From the NCBI GenBank assembly GCA_035690905.1, contig DASSKA010000088.1, positions 1 to 17,667 on the forward strand: a DNA stretch of 17,667 nucleotides, in the 5' to 3' direction. The first letter of the stretch is position 1. Each line of letters starts with the position of its first letter. This DNA is from DASSKA01 sp035690905. GTDB taxonomy: Bacteria > Actinomycetota > Actinomycetes > Propionibacteriales > Nocardioidaceae. The notes under the pieces were generated by a model. It made no database searches. It saw only the letters and a list, made by a program, of their open reading frames with translations, and had not been told where the DNA came from. This document shows positions 6,828-14,323 of the stretch, piece by piece. The position numbers were made by a program, and so were the translations under genes.

Positions 6828-8221
6828 ACCTCCAACGGCCGCGCTCCCTGGCCGCCCGGGTCACCCTGCTGGCCACCCTGGCCGTCGGCGTGGCGGTGGC
6901 CGTGGTGGCCGTCGCGGCGTTCTTCACCGTGCGGCACCAGATGCAGGTGAACTTCGACAAGTCGCTGCTGACCCGGGCCAGCGCGGCGGCGCGCTCCCAG
7001 GTGCTCAGCGTGCTCACCGCGCAGCGGGTGCCGTCCTGGACGCTCGGCGCCGCCGACGTGGAGATCGGCTTCGTCGACGCTCACGGCAACAGCCTCACCA
7101 TGGACCGCGGCCCCGGGATCCCCATCGGGCCGCCCGAGGAGGCCGTCGCCGGCGGCCTGCGTCCGTACTCCATCCGCACCGTCGTCTCCGGCGACGGCGA
7201 CTTCCGGGTGGTCGCGGTGCCGACCACCGAGCCCGGTAGCGCGCTGTTCCTGGCCCAGTCGCTGGAGCCGACCGAGAACACCCTGGACGCGTTCGGGCTG
7301 GTGATGCTGCTGTTCGGCGGCGCCGGGGTGGTGGTCGCCGGGCTGGCCGGCTGGGGCGTGGCGCACAACGGGCTGCGGCCGGTGCGCGGCCTGACCAGGG
7401 CCGCCGAACGCATCGCTCGGACCGAGGAGCTGCAGCCGATCGCGGTGGAGGGCCACGACGAGATCGCCCGGCTCGCCTCGGCGTTCAACGCCATGCTGGC
7501 CGCGCTGGGCGCGTCCCGGGACCGGCAGCGGCAGCTGGTCGCCGACGCCAGCCACGAGCTGCGCACCCCGTTGACGTCGCTGCGCACGAACCTCGACCTG
7601 CTGACCCAGGCCGACAAGCAGGGCGGTCTGTCGGAGTCCTCCCGTCGTGAGCTGATGGCCGACGTGCGGTTCCAGATCGAGGAGCTGACCACGCTGGTCG
7701 GCGACCTGGTCGCGTTGGCCCGAGACGAGCCGCTCGAGCGCGCCGTGGAGCCCGTCGACCTCGCGGAGGTGACCAGCCGCGCCGTCGAGCGGGTACGGCG
7801 CCGGGCCCCGAACCTGCACTTCGCGGTCGACACCAGCAGCTGGTGGGTGACCGGTGAGGACGACGACCTGGAGCGCGCGGTGACCAACCTGCTGGACAAC
7901 GCCGCCAAGTGGAGCCCACCGCTCGGGGTGGTGACCGTCACGCTGCGGGACGGGACGCTGCTGGTCGCCGATCAGGGACCGGGGATCGCCGCCGAGGACC
8001 TTCCCCACGTGTTCGACCGGTTCTACCGGTCCACGGAGTCCCGCACCATGCCCGGGTCCGGGCTCGGGCTGGCCATCGTGCGCCAGGTCGTCGAGCGGCA
8101 CGGCGGGAGTGTCCGGGCCGGGCGGTCCGCGGACGAGGGCGCCGCGTTCTGGCTCACGGTGCCGGGGACCCCCACGCCGCCGGGGCCGGAGGCAGCCTTG
8201 GACGTGGTGGAGCGCGTGTGA
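6824..8221 (+). CDS. mprB: Sensor histidine kinase, MprB-like
   Basis: The 465-aa membrane kinase has TM1 (~13-36), an extracytoplasmic sensor loop (~37-160), TM2 (~161-183) and a HAMP domain (~184-235). The phosphoacceptor is His244 in D-A-S-H-E-L-R-T-P-L-T-S-L. An ATPase domain follows, with N-box N-L-L-D-N-A-A-K-W, G1 D-Q-G-P-G-I, F-box F-D-R-F-Y-R-S and G2 G-S-G-L-G-L-A-I. ATG 6824, overlapping the mprA stop, is chosen over an in-frame upstream start at 6686 because the latter would lie deep in mprA and add 46 residues without family support. Family role: senses envelope damage or misfolded extracytoplasmic protein and phosphorylates MprA; in mycobacteria the cognate protease/chaperones modulate it. 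Confidence 0.92.
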   Translation: MNLQRPRSLAARVTLLATLAVGVAVAVVAVAAFFTVRHQMQVNFDKSLLTRASAAARSQVLSVLTAQRVPSWTLGAADVEIGFVDAHGNSLTMDRGPGIPIGPPEEAVAGGLRPYSIRTVVSGDGDFRVVAVPTTEPGSALFLAQSLEPTENTLDAFGLVMLLFGGAGVVVAGLAGWGVAHNGLRPVRGLTRAAERIARTEELQPIAVEGHDEIARLASAFNAMLAALGASRDRQRQLVADASHELRTPLTSLRTNLDLLTQADKQGGLSESSRRELMADVRFQIEELTTLVGDLVALARDEPLERAVEPVDLAEVTSRAVERVRRRAPNLHFAVDTSSWWVTGEDDDLERAVTNLLDNAAKWSPPLGVVTVTLRDGTLLVADQGPGIAAEDLPHVFDRFYRSTESRTMPGSGLGLAIVRQVVERHGGSVRAGRSADEGAAFWLTVPGTPTPPGPEAALDVVERV

Positions 8222-8262
8222 ACGGTCGGGTCCCGATGGATTTCGTGATGGCCCAGCCGTCG

Positions 8263-8294
8263 TTAAGGCGTTCCTCAGACTGGTCGACCAGGCT
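8263..8294 (+). promoter_or_regulatory. Putative MprA-type box and leaderless promoter of htrA
   Basis: TTAAGGCG-N3-CTCAG (8263-8278) again begins exactly 38 bp before the start codon, as at mprA. CAGGCT at -12 to -7 fits xAxxxT. This would give htrA its own stress-inducible promoter in addition to read-through from mprAB. Confidence 0.62.
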
Positions 8295-8297
8295 GAG
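8274..8297. repeat. Near-perfect 24-bp palindrome abutting the htrA start
   Basis: Eleven of twelve symmetric pairs match around the axis at 8285/8286; the inner 12 bp CTGGTCGACCAG (8280-8291) is perfect. It ends 3 bp before the ATG and shares its CTCAG with the MprA-type box. As DNA it could be an operator; if transcribed it would fold over the ribosome-binding region. Confidence 0.5.
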
Positions 8298-8300
8298 AGC

Positions 8301-9722
8301 ATGACCGAGCAGCACCCCGGATCCGGCCCTCACGACGACTCCGAGGACACCGCCCCGATCAACGCCCAGGAGCCTTCGCCTGGGCATGGTGTCCCGGAGT
8401 CCCCGGGAGCGACCGGCGAGTCAACCCCCGGACACACCCACCGCTACGCGCCGTACTCCCCGTTCTGGGGACGCTCCGCCGCGGAGGCGACGTCTAGGGA
8501 GCGGCCCGTCGGACGCACCGGAGAGGTGCCCCCAGGGTCGCTCGGTCCCGCACCGGCCGGCGCCTCGCCCGAGCCGCGGAGGCACGGCCGAGGGGGCGGC
8601 GTGCTCACCGCAGGTGTTCTGGTGGCCGCGCTGGTCGTCGGCGGCCTCGGTGGCGTGGCTGGCGCCGCCGGGTTCGTCGCGCTGGACTACCTGCACGGGG
8701 GCGGCGCCACCACCGCGGCGTCGTCCCCGTCGGGTAGGACCAGCTCCACCGTCGTCAAGACGCCGACCCAGCCGGCATCCGGATCGGTGGAGCAGGTGGC
8801 CAACCAGGTGCTCCCTTCGGTCGTCCAGATCAACGTGACCGGCCAGCAGGGCGGGGGATCCGGCTCCGGCATCATCATCAGCTCCGACGGGGAGATCCTC
8901 ACCAACAATCACGTGGTCTCCCTCGCGGCCGGCGGCGGGTCGATCACGGTGAACTTCAACGACGGCTCGGCCGCACGCGCCCAGGTGATCGGCACCGACC
9001 CGGCCACCGACGTCGCGGTGATCAAGGCCCAAGGCGTGTCCGGGCTGCAGCCGGCCACCCTCGGCAGCTCCACGAACCTGCAGGTCGGCCAGGAGGTGGT
9101 GGCGATCGGGTCGCCGTTCGGCCTCGAGTCGACGGTGACCAGCGGGATCGTCAGCGCGCTGAACCGCCCGGTGTCGGTGGGCCAGGTGGCCGGGCCCAGC
9201 TCGCCTTCCACCACCTACCCGGCGATCCAGACCGACGCGGCGATCAACCCGGGCAACTCCGGCGGCCCGCTGGTGAACATGGACGGCCAGGTGGTCGGCA
9301 TCAACTCCTCGATCCGCACGACGGGCAGCACGCTGGGCGGTGAGCCGGGGTCGATCGGGCTCGGGTTCGCGATCCCGATCGACGAGGTGCTGCCCATCGC
9401 GCACCAGATCCTGCAGGGTCAGACGCCGACCCACGCACGCCTGGGGGTGACGGTCACCGACGCCAAGCGCGACAACGGCCTGCTCACCGGCGCCGGCGTG
9501 GTCTCGGTCACCCCGGGGTCTGCCGCGGCGCAGGCCGGGCTGCAGAAGGGCGATGTGATCACCCGGCTGGACGGCCACGTGATCACCGGCGCCGAGTCGC
9601 TGGTGGCGATGGTCCGGGGGCACCGCCCCGGCGACACCGTGACCATGACCGTCGCGCACGGATCGAACCCCCAGCAGGTGAAGGTGACCCTCGGCAGCGA
9701 CAACGGCTCGCTGAGCTCCTGA
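8301..9722 (+). CDS. Membrane-anchored HtrA/DegP-family serine protease with PDZ domain (PepD-like)
   Basis: The 473-aa protein has a long Pro/Gly/Ser-rich cytoplasmic N terminus (1-~99), one TM helix (~101-126), a Ser/Thr-rich linker, a trypsin-like domain (~160-355) and a C-terminal PDZ domain (~372-466; R-L-G-V-T-V, G-D-V-I-T-R-L-D-G). The triad is complete: His204 in T-N-N-H-V-V, Asp237 in A-T-D-V-A-V and Ser320 in G-N-S-G-G-P-L. Role: degrades or refolds misfolded proteins outside the membrane. Its place directly after mprAB matches pepD of mycobacteria, where it is part of a feedback loop with the kinase. ATG 8301 is chosen because an upstream in-frame start at 8109 would lie inside mprB; no strong Shine-Dalgarno sequence is present. 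Confidence 0.93.
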   Translation: MTEQHPGSGPHDDSEDTAPINAQEPSPGHGVPESPGATGESTPGHTHRYAPYSPFWGRSAAEATSRERPVGRTGEVPPGSLGPAPAGASPEPRRHGRGGGVLTAGVLVAALVVGGLGGVAGAAGFVALDYLHGGGATTAASSPSGRTSSTVVKTPTQPASGSVEQVANQVLPSVVQINVTGQQGGGSGSGIIISSDGEILTNNHVVSLAAGGGSITVNFNDGSAARAQVIGTDPATDVAVIKAQGVSGLQPATLGSSTNLQVGQEVVAIGSPFGLESTVTSGIVSALNRPVSVGQVAGPSSPSTTYPAIQTDAAINPGNSGGPLVNMDGQVVGINSSIRTTGSTLGGEPGSIGLGFAIPIDEVLPIAHQILQGQTPTHARLGVTVTDAKRDNGLLTGAGVVSVTPGSAAAQAGLQKGDVITRLDGHVITGAESLVAMVRGHRPGDTVTMTVAHGSNPQQVKVTLGSDNGSLSS

Positions 9723-9736
9723 GCCGCCCCACAGAC

Positions 9737-9783
9737 GACCGGCGCCTCGGCACGGATGCCCCTGACATGGCGAGGCGCCGGTC
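9737..9783. terminator. Bidirectional hairpin between htrA and the PhzE-like gene
   Basis: A 13-bp perfect stem (GACCGGCGCCTCG at 9737-9749 with its complement at 9771-9783) encloses a 21-nt loop. It starts 14 nt after the htrA stop and ends next to the stop codon of the convergent gene. Being symmetrical, it can terminate both transcripts. There is no T-run. Confidence 0.7.
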
Positions 9784-9784
9784 A

Positions 9785-11698
9785 TCACCCTCCGGCGAGG
9801 AGGTCGACCACGAGCTCGCGGATGATCTCGTACCCGTGCTCGGTGAGGATCGACTCGGCGTGGAACTGGATCCCTCGGAAGTGCGGACCGGCCACGAGAT
9901 GGACGTCGCCGGTCCCTTCGTCGTTCTCCACCCGGACACCCCCGGGCAGCGCGCCGGACGGCCGGGCCACGAAGGTGTTGTAGAACCCGACGGTCTCCTG
10001 CCGCTCGCCCAGCGGGACCCGCGACTGGGTGCCCTGGAAGACGATGTCCTTGAACGCCAGGTCCAGCCCGAGCTGGTGGCACAGCACCTGGTGCCCGAGG
10101 CAGACCGCCAGGAACGGGTGGCCGGAGCCGAGCAGGTCGCCGACCGCGGCCCGGAACGCGCCGATCTTGGGACGGCCGGCGTCGCGCGGGTCGCCCGGAC
10201 CTGGCCCGACCACGGCGAGGTCGAACTCGTCCAGCGCCCCGGCCGCGTAGTCCTGGTGACGCAGCACCGTGCTCTTCATGCCCAGCACCGAGAACACCCG
10301 GCGCAGCATGTTCACGAAGTCGTCCTCGCCGTCGAGGATGCCCACCGTCCGGCCGGCGAGCTCCGGGACGGTCGGAGTGCCGGACTGGTCGGTGAGCCAG
10401 AACCGGGACAGCCGCTGGTTGCGCGAGCCCAGCGCGATCAGCACGTCCTCGTCCGCGGTGAGCTCCGCGACCCCGGCAGCGGCCGGGCGCGCGGCCGGCG
10501 GCACCAGCCCGAACGCGCTGAGGATGCCGGCCGCCTTGGCGTGCGTCTCGGCCACCTCGTAGGCAGGCTGGGAGTCCCGCACCAGGGTCGCCCCCGCGGT
10601 CACCGCCAGCTCGCCGTCCAGGGACACGTCGGCGGTGCGGATCACGATCGGCGCGTCCGCGGTCGCGGACCCGTCCGGGTCGCGTCCGACCAGCGCGAGC
10701 ACCGCCCCGTAGTACCCGCGGCCCCGCGGCTCGTAGCAGGTGATCAGCCGGCAGGCGTTCTGCACCGGTGAGCCGGTCACGGTGGCGGCGAACATGGTGT
10801 CGCGGAGCACGTCCCGCACGTCACGGGCGGTGCGACCGGCGAGCAGGTACTCGGTGTGCACCAGGTGCGTCATCGGCTTGAGGTAGGGCCCCAGCACCTG
10901 GCCGCCCTCGTCGCAGACGTCGCACATCATCTTCAGCTCCTCGTCGACGACCATGAAGAGCTCGTAGATCTCCTTCTCGTCGGCAAGAAAGTCCAACAGC
11001 CTGGTCTTGAGATCAAAGGAGTCGCCGAGACTCCCCCTCGACGGGAGCCGGAAGGTGCCGCTGATCGGGTTCATCCGCACGTCCCCGCCGTGCACCGACA
11101 CGTGCCGCTCCGGGCTGGCGCCGACGAGGTACCGGTCGCCGGTGAAGAACACGTAGGTCCAGTACGCACCGCGCTCGCGCTCGAGCAGCCGCCGGAAAAC
11201 GGTCAGCGCCTTGGCCGGTCCCCAGTCCCGCAGCCGGGCCCGGTAGGTGCGCCCGATCACCAGGTTGGCGCCCTCTCCGTGGCCGATCTCGTCGGCGATG
11301 ATCCGTCGTACCGTCTCGCCGTACTCCTCGTCCGGGGTCTCGAACCCGCCGGGGTCCTCGAAGGCGACCTCCTCGTCCGGCAGCACGTCGAGCAGCGCGG
11401 CCAGCGCGACGGTGTGCTCGGCGTCGAGGTGCACCACCGCCAGCGGGGTGCCGTCGTCGTGCACCTCGAACCCGCGCTCGGCGGCCTGCCGGAACGGCAC
11501 GGCGAGCAGCCGGTCGAAGCGACGCCCGGGGGGCGGGGGGCCGTCCTCGAGGGGTACGTCGCCGAGCCGCCCGACCACCTGGCGGGGGCCACCGACCAGG
11601 GTGACGGTGTCCTCGCCGCGGAACCGGATCGCCGCCCACGCCTCCCGGGCCAACACCTCCTCGAGCGCTGCCCGGGCGGTGCTGACTGGCGTCTCCAT
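9785..11698 (-). CDS. Fused chorismate-utilising synthase / glutamine amidotransferase, PhzE-like (anthranilate synthase family)
   Basis: The 637-aa fusion has a chorismate-binding domain (~1-400) with G-A-S-P-E-R, N-P-I-S-G-T-F-R, D-E-E-L-K-M-M, H-L-V-H-T-E-Y, the block A-T-V-T-G-S-P-V-Q-N-A-C-R and E-P-R-G-R-G-Y-Y-G-A. A class I glutaminase follows (~448-637) with Cys533 in A-V-C-L-G-H-Q and His613/Glu615 in F-H-A-E-S. The S-P-V-Q-N-A block replaces the G-A-P-K of TrpE and, with the single-chain TrpE-TrpG order, resembles PhzE (2-amino-2-desoxyisochorismate synthase), so anthranilate formation is not assured. No other trp or phz gene is in view. ATG 11698 is preceded by TAGCGT 9 nt upstream, a probable -10 giving a very short leader. 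Cytosolic; likely makes an aminated chorismate derivative for a secondary or aryl metabolite. Confidence 0.9.
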   Translation of the reverse strand: METPVSTARAALEEVLAREAWAAIRFRGEDTVTLVGGPRQVVGRLGDVPLEDGPPPPGRRFDRLLAVPFRQAAERGFEVHDDGTPLAVVHLDAEHTVALAALLDVLPDEEVAFEDPGGFETPDEEYGETVRRIIADEIGHGEGANLVIGRTYRARLRDWGPAKALTVFRRLLERERGAYWTYVFFTGDRYLVGASPERHVSVHGGDVRMNPISGTFRLPSRGSLGDSFDLKTRLLDFLADEKEIYELFMVVDEELKMMCDVCDEGGQVLGPYLKPMTHLVHTEYLLAGRTARDVRDVLRDTMFAATVTGSPVQNACRLITCYEPRGRGYYGAVLALVGRDPDGSATADAPIVIRTADVSLDGELAVTAGATLVRDSQPAYEVAETHAKAAGILSAFGLVPPAARPAAAGVAELTADEDVLIALGSRNQRLSRFWLTDQSGTPTVPELAGRTVGILDGEDDFVNMLRRVFSVLGMKSTVLRHQDYAAGALDEFDLAVVGPGPGDPRDAGRPKIGAFRAAVGDLLGSGHPFLAVCLGHQVLCHQLGLDLAFKDIVFQGTQSRVPLGERQETVGFYNTFVARPSGALPGGVRVENDEGTGDVHLVAGPHFRGIQFHAESILTEHGYEIIRELVVDLLAGG

Positions 11699-11726
11699 GG
11701 TCCGCTCACGCTACCAACGGCCGGGC

Positions 11727-11766
11727 TACCCTGGGACTGTCGACCGCTCCGCGGTCGCGGGGGGAG
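11727..11766 (+). promoter_or_regulatory. Probable promoter -10, 5' stem-loop and ribosome site of the small lipoprotein gene
   Basis: TACCCT (11727-11732) fits TANNNT. The expected transcript would then begin just before a 7-bp stem with a 3-nt loop (CGACCGC 11741-11747 with GCGGTCG 11751-11757), followed at once by the strong site GGGGGAGG. A 5'-terminal hairpin beside the ribosome site may stabilise the mRNA or tune translation; this is inferred. Confidence 0.4.
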
Positions 11767-11772
11767 GTAGCC

Positions 11773-12060
11773 ATGCGCCGCAGACTCGTTCGGGTGCTGC
11801 CCCTGCTGCTGGTGGCACTGCTGCTGGTGGCCGGCTGCGCCGCCGGTCCCAACCCGGTGTCGACCGCGCACGCGCCGGCCGGGTTCTGGCTCGGCCTGTG
11901 GCAGGGACTGATCGTGCCGATCACGTTCCTGATCTCGCTCTTCAACGACCACGTGAACGTCTACGAGGTGCGCAACAACGGCAACTGGTACGACTTCGGC
12001 TACGTGCTCGGGATCTACATCGTCTTCGGCAGCGTGCTCACCGGGGCGCGCCGGCGCTGA
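11773..12060 (+). CDS. Small lipoprotein with hydrophobic C-terminal half, unknown function
   Basis: The 95-aa protein has a lipoprotein signal: basic start M-R-R-R-L-V-R, hydrophobic run, and lipobox L-V-A-G-C with Cys21 as the predicted lipidated residue. The mature part has two hydrophobic stretches (F-W-L-G-L-W-Q-G-L-I-V-P-I-T-F-L-I-S-L-F, ~42-61, and G-Y-V-L-G-I-Y-I-V-F-G-S, ~75-86) around a polar loop N-D-H-V-N-V-Y-E-V-R-N-N-G-N-W-Y-D-F. The pattern recalls a conserved small-protein group seen in several bacterial phyla, but I cannot name a function. The ATG has a strong GGGGGAGG site. The last 23 nt overlap the 3' end of the convergent HelD-type gene. Confidence 0.82.
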   Translation: MRRRLVRVLPLLLVALLLVAGCAAGPNPVSTAHAPAGFWLGLWQGLIVPITFLISLFNDHVNVYEVRNNGNWYDFGYVLGIYIVFGSVLTGARRR

Positions 12061-14209
12061 CGGTCACCATCCGCTGCGTGGCCCTGGTCAGTACGACGTA
12101 CAGGGTGGCCCGCCCGGTCGCCGACTCGGCCTCGATCTCCTCCGGCTCGACGACCACGATCCCGTCGAACTCCAGGCCCTTGGTGTCCAGCCCGGCGAGC
12201 ACGGCGATCCGCGCCTCGTCGCCTCCGGAGGCGGCCCGCGCGAGGTCCGGCCAGGACGCCAGCCACCCGGACACCTGTTCACGGCGGTCCTCGGCGACCA
12301 CGATGCCGACCGTGCCGTCCACGGCAGCGGCCGTCTCGGCGACCGCCGCGTGCAGTCCGGCCTCCAGGTCCTCGACGTTCCGCTCGACAGGCTCGACGCC
12401 GGTGACCCGCACCGCCTCGGGCAGGTCGGCGTCCAGCCCGACGCGGCTGGCGTACGTGGCCGCGAAGTCGTAGATCTCCTTGCTGTTGCGGTAGTTCTTC
12501 GACAGGTGGAAGGGGTGCCGCGGCTTGTCGCCGAACGCCTCCTCGCGGGCCTTGTCGGCCTCCTCCGGCCACGGCCACGACGACTGGGCCGGGTCGCCGA
12601 CCACGGTCCAGCTCGCGGCCCGGCCACGCCGGCCGACCATCCGCCACTGCATCGGCGACAGATCCTGCGCCTCGTCGACCAGCACGTGGGCGTAGCCGTC
12701 GTCCTCGGTCCGGGTCTGGGTGCGCGGCCGGCCGGGAGTCCGCTCGTGCAGCGTGGTCACCTCGTGCACGGTCTCGTCGGCCAGCTGGGCCAGCGGGTCG
12801 TGCTCACGCTCCTCCGGCTCAGGCAGGTCGCCGAGCAGGTAGCGCAGCTCGTCAAGCAGCGGCACGTCCTCCACCGACCAGCGCCCGTCCGCGGCCGCCC
12901 AGGACTGGGCGAGCAGCCGCTGCTGCCGCTCGTCGAGCAGGCCCTCGCTCACCCGGGCCAGCAGCTCCGGGTCACGCAGCCAGCCGAGCACGTCGGTGGC
13001 GTCCAGGGCCGGCCACCAGGCCAGCACGAAGTCGACGAAGGCCTGGTTGCCGAGCATGACGTCGACGAAATCGTCCTTGCCGCGCTCCCGGCCTCGCTCG
13101 CCACGCACCTGCCGCCACATCGCGTCCAGCAGTGCGTCGGCCACCCGGGTCAGCTGCCGGTTGCGGCGACCCTGGGACAGCAGCCGGCGGCGCAGGGTGG
13201 TCAGCTGGCGCGGCTCCAGCACGATCACGTCGTCGCGGTAGAACGCCCGGAACCGGTCCGGGGCCCCGGGCACCGGCTCCCGCGTCGTACGCGTCAGCAC
13301 GTCGGCCATCACCGCCGAGCCCTTCACCGCGGCCGCGTCCGGCCGGTCGTGGTGGGCGGCTCGGATGCCGTCGACCACCTCGCCGAGCGAGCGCAGCGCG
13401 ACAGCGGTCTCACCGAGGGACGGCAGCACCCGCTCGATGTAGCGCATGAACACGCCGGAAGGGCCGACGACCAGCACGCCGCCGGACTCGTACCGGCGAC
13501 GGTCGGAGTACAGCAGGTAGGCCGCCCGGTGCAGCGCGACCACCGTCTTGCCGGTGCCCGGCCCGCCGCTGATCTGGACCACGCCGCGGCCCGGCGCGCG
13601 GATCGCCTTGTCCTGCTCCGCCTGGATGGTGGCCACGATCGCGTGCATGCTGCGGTCCCGGGCCCGGGACAGCTGGGCCATCAACGCACCCTCACCGACG
13701 ACCGGCAGCGACTCCGCGGCCGGGTCGTCGGGGTCGAGCAGGTCGTCCTCGACGGCGGTCACCTTCGCCCCCTGGCAGCGCAGCACCCGGCGGCGGACCA
13801 CGCCCTGCGGCTCGGTCGCGGTGGCCTGGTAGAACACCGCCGCCGCGGGAGCTCGCCAGTCCACGAGGAGCGAGTCGCGGTTCTCGTCGCGCAGCCCGAT
13901 CCGGCCGATGTAGCGCGGGCCCTCGCTGTCGTGGCCGAGGTCCAGCCGGCCGAACACCAGCCCTTCGTGGGCGGCGTTCAGCGCGGCGATCCGGCGCGCG
14001 GCCTGGAACACCATCGCGTCGCGCTCGACCAGGCCCCCTTCATGGCCGAGACTGCCGCGCCCGTGGCCCTCCTTGGCCAGCGCCTCGGCGTTCCTCGCCG
14101 ACTGCTCGAGCTGCCGGTAGACCCGGTCCACGAACTGCTGCTCCCCGGCGATCTCCCTCCTCGCCACCTCGCTGGTGGCGACGGACTCCTGGGCGATCTC
14201 AGCTGACAA
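12038..14209 (-). CDS. HelD/HelR-type RNA polymerase recycling ATPase (UvrD/Rep-like SF1)
   Basis: The 723-aa protein has an N-terminal helical arm (~1-85), a segment I-G-R-I-G-L ... L-L-V-D-W-R-A-P typical of the HelD family, Walker A G-G-P-G-T-G-K-T (215-222), a large insert (~270-520), Walker B/motif II V-D-E-A-Q-D-L-S-P-M-Q-W, G-D-P-A-Q-S-S, N-Y-R in motif IV, and C-terminal D-T-K-G-L-E-F-D and V-V-L-T-R-A-T-Q-R-M. Known role: HelD-type factors pull stalled RNA polymerase off DNA or release inactive complexes; some HelR members confer rifamycin tolerance. I cannot separate HelD from HelR by eye. The start is TTG 14209, with GGGAGG about 10 nt upstream. A -10 (TAGAGT) lies at 14287-14282, minus strand, and its 3' end overlaps the lipoprotein gene. 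Confidence 0.88.
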   Translation of the reverse strand: MSAEIAQESVATSEVARREIAGEQQFVDRVYRQLEQSARNAEALAKEGHGRGSLGHEGGLVERDAMVFQAARRIAALNAAHEGLVFGRLDLGHDSEGPRYIGRIGLRDENRDSLLVDWRAPAAAVFYQATATEPQGVVRRRVLRCQGAKVTAVEDDLLDPDDPAAESLPVVGEGALMAQLSRARDRSMHAIVATIQAEQDKAIRAPGRGVVQISGGPGTGKTVVALHRAAYLLYSDRRRYESGGVLVVGPSGVFMRYIERVLPSLGETAVALRSLGEVVDGIRAAHHDRPDAAAVKGSAVMADVLTRTTREPVPGAPDRFRAFYRDDVIVLEPRQLTTLRRRLLSQGRRNRQLTRVADALLDAMWRQVRGERGRERGKDDFVDVMLGNQAFVDFVLAWWPALDATDVLGWLRDPELLARVSEGLLDERQQRLLAQSWAAADGRWSVEDVPLLDELRYLLGDLPEPEEREHDPLAQLADETVHEVTTLHERTPGRPRTQTRTEDDGYAHVLVDEAQDLSPMQWRMVGRRGRAASWTVVGDPAQSSWPWPEEADKAREEAFGDKPRHPFHLSKNYRNSKEIYDFAATYASRVGLDADLPEAVRVTGVEPVERNVEDLEAGLHAAVAETAAAVDGTVGIVVAEDRREQVSGWLASWPDLARAASGGDEARIAVLAGLDTKGLEFDGIVVVEPEEIEAESATGRATLYVVLTRATQRMVTVSAGAPR

Positions 14210-14281
14210 CTGTCACGTCCTCCCGATCGGGCCCCGCGTGCACTCTCCGCACCCTCCGAACCTGACGAAACCAAGTTCCCA

Positions 14282-14287
14282 ACTCTA
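14282..14287 (-). promoter_or_regulatory. Candidate -10 element of the HelD-type gene
   Basis: On the minus strand TAGAGT matches TANNNT and would give a leader of about 65 nt before the TTG start. No convincing -35 is seen; the 22-bp-spaced direct repeats begin 37 bp upstream, which would suit activator-dependent transcription. Confidence 0.4.
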
Positions 14288-14323
14288 CCCCGGTTCGCAG
14301 CCGCACTCCCCCCGTTTCTGCTG

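Noticed and set aside
8421..10082. Minus-strand frame of 553 codons across htrA and into the PhzE-like gene
   Set aside because: It crosses the terminator between two well-supported genes and shows no motif; a shadow frame.
12350..14206. Plus-strand frame of 618 codons opposite the HelD-type gene
   Set aside because: No recognisable domain and an artefact-like composition, while the opposite strand has complete SF1 ATPase motifs.
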